Below are positions 24,148 to 30,071 of a stretch of 30,071 nucleotides of DNA, one piece after another. The notes under the pieces were generated by a model. It saw only the letters and a list, made by a program, of their open reading frames with translations, was not told the DNA's origin and did not search any database. Within the stretch, counting starts at the first letter, position 1. Every line of letters begins with the position of its first letter. The position numbers and the translations under genes are program-made. The stretch comes from JBAXEO01 sp964541375 (GTDB lineage: Bacteria > Actinomycetota > Coriobacteriia > Anaerosomatales > JAAXUF01). The stretch covers positions 1 to 30,071 of the forward strand of contig CAZIPT010000024.1 in assembly GCA_964541375.1 (NCBI GenBank), given 5' to 3'.

Positions 24148-25227
24148 ATGCTCGATACAGGTGCCAACTACTTGGCCGTCATCAAGGTCGTCGGCGTCGG
24201 GGGTGGCGGAACCAACGCCATCAATCGCATGGTCGAGGCCGGCGTAAAGGGCGTGGAGTTCATCGCGGTGAACACCGACGCACAGGCGCTGCTCATGTCA
24301 GATGCGGACTATAAGGTCCACGTCGGAGTCAACCTCACCAAGGGTCTGGGCGCAGGCGCCGATCCCGACGTGGGGTTCCAGGCCGCCGAGGAGAATCGCG
24401 ACGCCATCAAGGAGGCGCTCCAGGGTGCCGACATGGTGTTCATCACCGCGGGTGAGGGCGGTGGAACCGGAACGGGTGCCGCGCCGGTCATCGCTCAGAT
24501 AGCAAAAGAGGAGATAGGCGCACTCACCGTAGGTGTCGTCACGCGGCCGTTCGCGTTCGAGGGTCGAAAGAGAGCGCTACAGTCCGAGGACGGCATCAAG
24601 CGTCTCGGTGAGATGGTGGACACTCTCATCATCATCCCAAACGACCGCCTCCTCCAGGTCGCCGAGAAGAAGACCTCGATCTTGGACGCCTTCCGCATCG
24701 CTGACGACATTCTGCGTCAGGGCACCCAGGGCATCACGGACCTCATCACGGTTCCCGGCCTGATCAACCTCGACTTCGCAGACGTTCGGACGATCATGGC
24801 CGACGCGGGTTCGGCGCTCATGGGCATCGGACTTGCCACCGGAGACAACCGCGCACACGACGCCGCATCTGCGGCAATCTCCAGCCCGTTGCTCGAGTCG
24901 TCGATTCAGGGCGCGACCGGCGTTCTGCTGTCGATCTGTGGCGGCAGCGACTTGGGCCTGTTCGAGGTCAACGAGGCCGCCGAGGTCGTTGCCGCAGCGG
25001 GCGCGCCTGAGGCCAACATCATCTTCGGCGCCGTTATCGATGACTCGATGATGGACCAGATACGCGTCACGGTGATCGCGACAGGCTTCAACGGTCGCAA
25101 GAAGCAGGAAACGATGGCCTTCGCCGGTATCGACGAGGAAGAGGGCACGTCCTTCATGCCTCAGTTCGAGCCCATCGGCGAAGACGATCTCGATATCCCC
25201 GCGTTCCTGAAGAAGCGTACGTTCTAG
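24148..25227 (+). CDS. ftsZ: Cell division GTPase FtsZ
   Basis: Tubulin-like GTPase that forms the division ring. The 359 residues show VVGVGGGGTNAINRM (14-28), the GTP-binding tubulin signature GGGTGTG (104-110) in its actinobacterial form AGEGGGTGTGAAP, the T7 loop NLDFAD (207-212) that completes the neighbour's active site, and a C-terminal peptide DLDIPAFLKKRTF (347-359) that binds membrane anchors and partners. The linker between core and C-terminal peptide is short and acidic (about 20 residues). ATG 24148 has a strong GGGGGAGG ribosome site. No ftsA lies upstream, so anchoring must rely on another protein such as SepF, which is not in this window. Confidence 0.98.
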   Translation: MLDTGANYLAVIKVVGVGGGGTNAINRMVEAGVKGVEFIAVNTDAQALLMSDADYKVHVGVNLTKGLGAGADPDVGFQAAEENRDAIKEALQGADMVFITAGEGGGTGTGAAPVIAQIAKEEIGALTVGVVTRPFAFEGRKRALQSEDGIKRLGEMVDTLIIIPNDRLLQVAEKKTSILDAFRIADDILRQGTQGITDLITVPGLINLDFADVRTIMADAGSALMGIGLATGDNRAHDAASAAISSPLLESSIQGATGVLLSICGGSDLGLFEVNEAAEVVAAAGAPEANIIFGAVIDDSMMDQIRVTVIATGFNGRKKQETMAFAGIDEEEGTSFMPQFEPIGEDDLDIPAFLKKRTF

Positions 25228-25241
25228 CTGCTTCTCGATTT

Positions 25242-25285
25242 GGATCCGGTGGCGACGACGGCGCGACCTCGTCGCCACCGGATCC
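25242..25285 (+). terminator. Long perfect hairpin after ftsZ
   Basis: A perfect 17-bp inverted repeat (GGATCCGGTGGCGACGA at 25242-25258 with its complement at 25269-25285) surrounds a 10-base loop. It starts 15 bases after the ftsZ stop. The following TATTACTCT is only moderately T-rich. It probably ends the dcw transcript or protects its 3' end. Confidence 0.7.
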
Positions 25286-25319
25286 TATTACTCTCCACCG
25301 AAGGACCCACCGGAAATGC

Positions 25320-25349
25320 AGAAGGCCCGCCGATCTCGGCGGGCCTTCT
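25320..25349. terminator. Bidirectional terminator between ftsZ and the DUF4013-type gene
   Basis: A perfect 14-bp stem, AGAAGGCCCGCCGA (25320-25333) with its complement at 25336-25349, closes tightly around TC. The arms run into TT on the plus strand. It is placed between convergent genes, 20 bases from the stop of the minus-strand gene, and can serve both directions. Confidence 0.75.
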
Positions 25350-25369
25350 TGGTCTTGCTTCAGCTGGTG

Positions 25370-26368
25370 CTACGAGGTGGGAACGTCGGGGTTGGTGGGC
25401 GGCGCGGGCGGAGCGGTCGGCGGCTCATAGGGAGCAGGAGGTGCTATCGGAGCCTCAGGTGCTGCGGCCGGAGGAGCTGCGGGTGCTGCCGGAGGAGCCG
25501 CCGGCGGAGCGACAGGCGCAGCCGGAGGAGCGTACGGTGCTGGCGCCGCAGTGGGCGGCTCGTAGGGGGCCGGAGGTGCTGCGGGCGCTGCTGGAGGCGC
25601 CGGAGGAGTGTAGGCCGGCGGCGCGGTGGGCTGTGCCGGAGGTGCGTAGGAACCCGCGGGAGGCATGTAGCCCGGGACGCCGACAGGCGCTGCGACCTGT
25701 GCCACACCATACGACTTTGCGGCCCACTGGCCGAAAAGGTGGCCGATGATCATGAGCTCGAGGTAGACCGCGGCGAGCCCAACGATGGAACCCAGGAAGG
25801 GAACGACGCTGAGAACGCTCATGGCGAGAGAAGCCGCAAAGCCTACGACGATGGCCCACAGCCAGGCTGCGAAGTAGCCGCTTCCGTCTCTCATACGAGC
25901 GATGATTCCACCGAACTCGAACAGCGCGCCGAAGGTGCCCTTCATCGCGTAGTTCACGGTGGCCGCCTGGACGAAGAACAACATGCCGATTCCGTAGACG
26001 ATGGCGACGAGCGAGAACAGGCACATCCCTCCGCCGAAGAGCCCGGCACCGGAGTTTCCGTTGCTCGCGGCTGCGGCGATGATTCCCGGCAACAGGAGGA
26101 CGAAGAACGCGATCCAGATCGGAATCGCGTAGATCATATATGCCAGGTAGAGCAGGAAGCCTCTAACCCACTTCGAACCGAAATCGTCCCAGTTCGGGAG
26201 TTCTTCGCGACCTTCGGAAACGCTCTTGATGTAGTCGAGCTGCGCTCCCAGGACGACCGGCGCGGTGACCACTAGCAGCGTCCACAGCCAGCCGAACAGG
26301 GTCTTCTTGACCCACTCCGTGTCGGCGAACGGTGCTTTGAACGCTCGCCCCAAGTCAATCTTGTCCAT
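25370..26368 (-). CDS. DUF4013-type membrane protein with Pro/Ala-rich tail
   Basis: Polytopic membrane protein of unknown function, 332 residues. It has about six hydrophobic segments between residues 23 and 215. The segment LPNWDDFGSKWVRGFLLYLAY (58-78, shown here only as a landmark) resembles the conserved DUF4013 opening. The last 107 residues (226-332) are a low-complexity tail rich in Pro, Ala and Tyr, with the element APPAPYEPPTA repeated at 264-274 and 309-319. The tail is probably extended and may bind partners or span the wall. The frame is open to 26455, but ATG 26368 has AGGAGGGG five bases upstream and starts the family-like part. It interrupts the usual ftsZ-pgeF neighbourhood on the opposite strand. 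The family call is from pattern memory. Confidence 0.78.
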   Translation of the reverse strand: MDKIDLGRAFKAPFADTEWVKKTLFGWLWTLLVVTAPVVLGAQLDYIKSVSEGREELPNWDDFGSKWVRGFLLYLAYMIYAIPIWIAFFVLLLPGIIAAAASNGNSGAGLFGGGMCLFSLVAIVYGIGMLFFVQAATVNYAMKGTFGALFEFGGIIARMRDGSGYFAAWLWAIVVGFAASLAMSVLSVVPFLGSIVGLAAVYLELMIIGHLFGQWAAKSYGVAQVAAPVGVPGYMPPAGSYAPPAQPTAPPAYTPPAPPAAPAAPPAPYEPPTAAPAPYAPPAAPVAPPAAPPAAPAAPPAAAPEAPIAPPAPYEPPTAPPAPPTNPDVPTS

Positions 26369-26498
26369 TGCGTCCCCTCCTGTGTCGATGTGTCCCCGTG
26401 ACGGGCACTTCCGCATTGGATACCCTGACGTGACCAACCACAAGTGCGCGGGCAATCAATACTGTCCCATATATTCCCTACAAACTGGAGGCGCACGC
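26369..26498. promoter_or_regulatory. Divergent promoter region between the DUF4013-type gene and pgeF
   Basis: The 130-base gap separates two divergent starts. On the plus strand TATATT (26470-26475) is a good -10 for pgeF with no clear -35. The pgeF ribosome site GGAGG is at 26487-26491. On the minus strand only weak promoter matches are seen. Confidence 0.4.
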
Positions 26499-27329
26499 GT
26501 GATTTCGGCACTTTCTCGGCGTTCGTCCGATACCGCAGACCCCGTGCGAGTCTGGACCGATCCCGCTCTGTCGCAGGCCTCGGGCGTCGTTATCGGATTC
26601 TCGGAACGCGTCGGAGGGGTCAGTGGTGCGCCGTTCGCGAGTCTCAACCTGGCAGCCCATGTGGGAGATGATCCCGATGCGGTCGACGAGAATCGACGAC
26701 GCCTTCTGGCAGCCCTGGGACTGGCCGAGTTCATTGACCGACTTACCATGTCCGAGCAGGTTCACGGCGATCGAATCGCGCTGGTCGACCCGGCGCAAGC
26801 TGGTGCGGGTGCGTTTGCCGCGGGGGTTAGGCCCCCGCTTCCGGCAACGGACGCGCTCCTCACTCGCGCGCAGGGAGTACCGCTCATGCTGTGCTTCGCG
26901 GACTGCGTCCCGGTCATCCTGGTTGCCCCGGGCCCCGCCGTTTCGGTCGTTCACGCCGGCTGGCGAGGCGCGCTCAGCTCGCTACCCGGAAAGGCCGCCA
27001 AACGGCTCGCGCACGAGGTCGGATGCGGTACCGACGTGATCACCGCGTACATCGGTCCGCACGTCGGAGCGTGTCACTACGAAGTCAGCCCCGAAATCAT
27101 GTCGCAATTCGTTAACACCTTTGGTACATTTGCGCGGGCCGAATCGGGGGGACTGGACCTCGACGCCGCAGTGTCCGCCAGCCTTGACCGTGCAGGAGTC
27201 GCGCCGTGCAGCATCGTTCGTCTCGGATCGTGCACCGCCGAGACCACCGACCGGTTCTTCTCGTTTCGCGCCGAGGACGGCCGAACGGGACGACACTCTG
27301 CGGTGGCCTGCATCCTTCCGCAACCCTAG
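26499..27329 (+). CDS. pgeF: PgeF/YfiH-family protein (laccase-domain, peptidoglycan editing factor)
   Basis: Zinc-dependent protein of the YfiH/LACC1 family. Members have been reported as purine nucleoside phosphorylases or phenol oxidases. In Escherichia coli the protein corrects peptidoglycan precursors carrying the wrong first amino acid. The 276 residues show the three metal ligands in place: His89 (EQVHGD), Cys136 (FADCVPV) and His152 (VVHAGWRG), followed by GPHVGACHYEV. GTG 26499 is chosen over a longer open frame from 26265 because GGAGG (26487-26491) is seven bases upstream and the earlier residues overlap the divergent gene. The position near ftsZ matches the usual actinobacterial order. 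Its 3' end overlaps pstS. Confidence 0.93.
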   Translation: MISALSRRSSDTADPVRVWTDPALSQASGVVIGFSERVGGVSGAPFASLNLAAHVGDDPDAVDENRRRLLAALGLAEFIDRLTMSEQVHGDRIALVDPAQAGAGAFAAGVRPPLPATDALLTRAQGVPLMLCFADCVPVILVAPGPAVSVVHAGWRGALSSLPGKAAKRLAHEVGCGTDVITAYIGPHVGACHYEVSPEIMSQFVNTFGTFARAESGGLDLDAAVSASLDRAGVAPCSIVRLGSCTAETTDRFFSFRAEDGRTGRHSAVACILPQP

Positions 27330-28159
27330 CGGCCCTCCTGCTGGCGCTGGCCCTCCTGGTGGCCCCCGTAGCCGGCTGCAACTCTGATGCGCGTCGAGCG
27401 GCGCAGCTCAGTGTCAGTGGATCTACCACGTTGCTCCCGATTGCCGAGCAGTCCGGTGAGGTCTTCCACAAGCAGCACCCGGATATCGCTGTGCTCGTCT
27501 CGGGACTGGGGTCCTCGGCGGGTATCGAAGCGGTCTCTGCAGGAACTGCCGATATTGGCACCTCATCGCGCGACCTGAAGCCCGAAGAGGGGCAGCTGGG
27601 GCTGGTGGACACCCCCGTTGCATACGACGGAATCGCAGTGATCGTCAGCCCTGAGAACAAAGTGGACAACCTAACGAAGGCTCAGCTGCAGGACATCTTT
27701 GCGGGCAAGATTCGAAACTGGAAAGAGGTCGGCGGGGCCGATCGTCGGATCGACCTGGTAAACCGCGATGAAGCCTCGGGCACTCGAGAGGCCTTCAAGA
27801 AGATTGTCATGAAGGATGTCCCGTTCGACCCTGCAGCAGCGGTCTTGCCCGGCACCGGGCAGGTGCGAGATGTCGTGGCTCGAGCCGGTGGCGCTATCGG
27901 CTACATCTCGCTGGGCTTCGTGGAGCCTCGCTTCACCAACGTTCGGGTCAAGGCCCTCTCGGTGGATGGCGTCGCGCCGAGCGAGAAGAGCGTCGCGAAC
28001 CGGACCTACCCAATCGGACGAACGCTCCACTTCTTCACGAAGGGCGAGCCCACAGGCACCGCCAAGCGATACATAGATTTCGTCCTTTCCGACGCTGTAC
28101 AGAACGGCGTCGTCGTTGAGGCAGGCTTCATCCCCATCGCCCAGGGAGGGGCGCAGTGA
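27206..28159 (+). CDS. pstS: Phosphate-binding lipoprotein PstS
   Basis: Periplasmic-type phosphate-binding lipoprotein that feeds the PstCAB importer. The mature part shows VSGSTTLLPIAEQ, GIEAVSAGTADIGTSSR and NRDEASGTREAFK, the three phosphate-binding stretches of the family. GTG 27206 has AGGAG (27194-27198) seven bases upstream and gives 317 residues. The lipobox VAGC (Cys58) then follows an unusually long, arginine-rich N-terminal region. A later non-standard start near 27308 would give a normal-length signal but lacks basic residues and a ribosome site. From 27206 the gene overlaps pgeF by 124 bases in another frame. The stop overlaps pstC by 4 bases. No PHO box is recognisable. Confidence 0.9.
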   Translation: MQHRSSRIVHRRDHRPVLLVSRRGRPNGTTLCGGLHPSATLAALLLALALLVAPVAGCNSDARRAAQLSVSGSTTLLPIAEQSGEVFHKQHPDIAVLVSGLGSSAGIEAVSAGTADIGTSSRDLKPEEGQLGLVDTPVAYDGIAVIVSPENKVDNLTKAQLQDIFAGKIRNWKEVGGADRRIDLVNRDEASGTREAFKKIVMKDVPFDPAAAVLPGTGQVRDVVARAGGAIGYISLGFVEPRFTNVRVKALSVDGVAPSEKSVANRTYPIGRTLHFFTKGEPTGTAKRYIDFVLSDAVQNGVVVEAGFIPIAQGGAQ

Positions 28160-29055
28160 GCCAGGACGCTCCCAAAGTGACCAAGAGCCTCCAGCTCGTG
28201 TCGAGGTCTACCTATGTCAAGGAATGGCTGCTTCAAGCACTCTTCTTCACGTGCGCCTTCGCGTTCGTGCTCGCGGTCGCGCTGATCTTCATCTTCGTTG
28301 GCTGGAAGGCGCTGCCGATCATCACCGACTACGGATTCTGGAGGTTCGTCAGCGGCAAGGTCTGGTCGGTGTCTACGGGTCAGTTCGGGATTCTGCCGCT
28401 CATAGCAGGCTCGTTCCTGGTGACTCTGGGCGCGCTAGCGCTGGGCACGCCTCTCGCGGTAGGTACGGCGGTATTTTTGTCGGACGTCGCGTCTCCACGG
28501 GTGAGGTCGTTTGTCCGTCCGGCCGTCGAGCTCCTGGCGGGCATTCCGTCGGTGGTCTACGGATTCTTCGGGATAATCTTCCTGCGACCCATCGTCGCAC
28601 AGCTCTCGGGCAGCCTCGGATTCGGTGCTTTCACTGCATGGATCGTCCTTGCGATCATGATCGTGCCCACGATCGCGGCGCTGTCGGAGGACGCCCTACG
28701 CTCAGTTCCTGAAGGAATCCGTGAGGCGTCCTACGCAATGGGCGCAACGCAATGGCAGACGATCTACAAGGTCGTCCTCCCGGCTGCGAAGATCGGAATC
28801 ATCGACGCCATCATCCTGGGCATGGGCCGGGCGATTGGGGAGACGATGGCCGTGCTGATGGTCGTCGGTAACGCCCCAGTCTTTCCCAGTGGCATCTTCG
28901 CCCCGCTGTCGACGATGACCACCCAGATCGTCATGGACATGCCGTACGCGGTCGGTTTGCACAGGACCGCGCTCTTCGCGATAGCTGCGATGCTCTTCGT
29001 GTTCTCGATGTTCTTGGTGGCAAGTGTCCGCCTCTTGTCGAGGTTGAGGGATTAG
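28156..29055 (+). CDS. pstC: Phosphate ABC transporter permease PstC
   Basis: Membrane subunit of the high-affinity phosphate importer, 299 residues with about six hydrophobic segments. The cytoplasmic coupling (EAA) loop reads EGIREASYAMGATQWQTIYK and is followed by GMGRAIGETMAVLMV, both typical of PstC. GIPSVVYGFFGIIFL is a family landmark in the middle. GTG 28156 overlaps the pstS stop by 4 bases and has GGGAGGG at 28144-28150. pstA begins two bases after the stop. Confidence 0.94.
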   Translation: MSQDAPKVTKSLQLVSRSTYVKEWLLQALFFTCAFAFVLAVALIFIFVGWKALPIITDYGFWRFVSGKVWSVSTGQFGILPLIAGSFLVTLGALALGTPLAVGTAVFLSDVASPRVRSFVRPAVELLAGIPSVVYGFFGIIFLRPIVAQLSGSLGFGAFTAWIVLAIMIVPTIAALSEDALRSVPEGIREASYAMGATQWQTIYKVVLPAAKIGIIDAIILGMGRAIGETMAVLMVVGNAPVFPSGIFAPLSTMTTQIVMDMPYAVGLHRTALFAIAAMLFVFSMFLVASVRLLSRLRD

Positions 29056-29057
29056 GC

Positions 29058-29882
29058 ATGAACCGGACCCTCGCAAACAGGATCGCTATCGGTGCGCTCT
29101 GGGCCGCGGCCATGCTGACGGTCGCAGTTCTCGGCGCACTGCTGCTCTACGTCTTCGTGAACGGCATCCGCGTCATCTCACCCGCGTTCATCTTCACGTG
29201 GCCCCGCGGGGTCAATGCAGAGGGCGGCATATGGCCGACCATCGTGGCGACTGTCTATGTGACGACTCTGGCGATGCTGATCTCTACGCCGGTCGCAGTG
29301 CTCGCGGCGGTCTACCTCGCGGAGTACGCGTTCCAGGGCAAGGTCGTGACCACCATTCGCTTCGCTGCCGATTCGCTTGCCAGCGTCCCGTCCATAGTGA
29401 TGGGTTTGTTCGGATTCGCCCTCTTCGTCGAGGCGATGGGATTCGGGCTATCCATGATCTCGGCGGCGTTGGCTCTCTCGCTTCTGATGCTACCGATCAT
29501 CATGCGGGCGACTGAGGAAGCGATTCGATCTGTTCCCAAGTACATGCGGTGGGGTGCCTACGGGCTCGGCGCGACGAAGTGGCAGGTGGTCCGTCGAACG
29601 GTGTTGCCGGCTGCCGCGCCGCGAATCATCACCGGTATCGTGCTCGCCATGGGTCGCGCCGTGGGGGAGACCGCAGTCGTTCTCTACACCATGGGACAGG
29701 CGGTCAACCTACCGATATCCCCGCTCGACTCGGGTCGGCCGATGACGGTGCATCTGTATCTGCTGGCGGTTGAGGGCATCAACCTCCCGGCCGCTTTCGG
29801 TACCGCACTGCTTCTCATACTCATGATCCTCGGTTTCAACCTGAGCGCCCGCTGGATTCTTGCTCGCTATCGGAAGGTGTGA
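29058..29882 (+). CDS. pstA: Phosphate ABC transporter permease PstA
   Basis: Second membrane subunit of the phosphate importer, forming the channel with PstC. The 274 residues hold about six hydrophobic segments, the landmark SVPSIVMGLFGFALF, the coupling loop YMRWGAYGLGATKWQVVRR and GMGRAVGE-like MGRAVGETAVVLYTMG. ATG 29058 lies two bases after the pstC stop, with GAGGG about seven bases upstream inside pstC. pstB starts two bases after its stop. Confidence 0.94.
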   Translation: MNRTLANRIAIGALWAAAMLTVAVLGALLLYVFVNGIRVISPAFIFTWPRGVNAEGGIWPTIVATVYVTTLAMLISTPVAVLAAVYLAEYAFQGKVVTTIRFAADSLASVPSIVMGLFGFALFVEAMGFGLSMISAALALSLLMLPIIMRATEEAIRSVPKYMRWGAYGLGATKWQVVRRTVLPAAAPRIITGIVLAMGRAVGETAVVLYTMGQAVNLPISPLDSGRPMTVHLYLLAVEGINLPAAFGTALLLILMILGFNLSARWILARYRKV

Positions 29883-29884
29883 CG

Positions 29885-30071
29885 ATGGCCGTTCAACTCA
29901 ACACGCAATCCGCCCCCGTCGAGGCGGGGCCGGTAAAGGTCGAAGTCAAGAACCTGGACTTCTGGTACTCGGACTTCAACGCCCTCACCGGCATCACCGT
30001 CGACATCAGGTCGAAGGCGACGACCGCGTTCATTGGGCCCTCGGGCTGTGGCAAGTCGACGTTCCTGCGCT
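29885..30071 (+). CDS. pstB: Phosphate ABC transporter ATP-binding protein PstB (partial)
   Basis: The first 62 codons of the phosphate importer ATPase are present, and the window ends inside the gene. VEVKNLDFWYSDFNAL is the typical PstB N-terminal strand region, and Walker A GPSGCGKST (51-59) is complete. The signature and Walker B lie beyond the window. It directly follows pstA, as in standard pst operons. A phoU gene would be expected further on but cannot be seen. Confidence 0.93.
   Translation, partial: MAVQLNTQSAPVEAGPVKVEVKNLDFWYSDFNALTGITVDIRSKATTAFIGPSGCGKSTFLR

Noticed and set aside
25436..25720. GC-rich repetitive DNA resembling a tandem-repeat or CRISPR-like array
   Set aside because: The periodicity is explained by Pro/Ala codons in the tail of the DUF4013-type protein; repeats are imperfect and have no spacers.

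Overview
The window is a GC-rich bacterial chromosome segment, most likely from an actinobacterium; Coriobacteriia or a relative is my best guess. The evidence is the division and cell-wall (dcw) gene order, with murC-murB-ftsQ-ftsZ and neither ddl nor ftsA, the actinobacterial GEGGGTGTG form of the FtsZ nucleotide motif, pgeF close behind ftsZ, and frequent GTG/TTG starts. The class assignment is inference; no rRNA or other taxonomic marker is present.

Layout. (1) 1-2431: alanine dehydrogenase (ald) with its own promoter and a terminator hairpin, then a XerD/XerC-type tyrosine recombinase whose start looks leaderless. (2) 2537-7439: a four-gene BMP-family nucleoside-type ABC importer (lipoprotein, double ATPase, two permeases), with a very stable hairpin after the lipoprotein gene. 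(3) 7461-8997, minus strand: three membrane or lipoprotein genes. These are a 44-aa single-pass protein too short for usual ORF calling, a DUF4349-type lipoprotein, and an 82-aa two-pass protein. (4) 9371-25227: the dcw cluster mraZ-rsmH-ftsL-ftsI-murE-murF-mraY-murD-ftsW-murG-murC-murB-ftsQ-ftsZ, all on the plus strand. Most genes from murE to ftsQ touch or overlap. mraZ is preceded by a promoter set inside a duplicated operator-like sequence. ftsZ has a 174-bp leader of its own and two strong hairpins behind it. (5) 25370-26368, minus strand: a DUF4013-type membrane protein with a long Pro/Ala tail. (6) 26499-end: pgeF, then the phosphate transporter pstS-pstC-pstA and the start of pstB, which runs off the window. 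pstS begins inside pgeF.

How the genes work together. The Mur enzymes make UDP-MurNAc-pentapeptide (MurB, MurC, MurD, MurE, MurF). MraY and MurG convert it to lipid II. FtsW and the class B PBP (FtsI) polymerise and cross-link it at the septum, under control of FtsQ, FtsL and the FtsZ ring. The MurE substrate motif (DNPR) predicts meso-diaminopimelate peptidoglycan. PgeF is reported to remove wrongly built peptidoglycan precursors, so its place behind ftsZ makes sense. The nucleoside and phosphate importers are separate uptake units.

The window is mostly conserved housekeeping DNA. I see no CRISPR array, insertion sequence, tRNA, rRNA, prophage or obvious defence system. The parts most worth a second look are the small membrane genes beside the dcw cluster, the duplicated mraZ operator, the leaderless recombinase start and the long overlaps ftsW/murG and pgeF/pstS.
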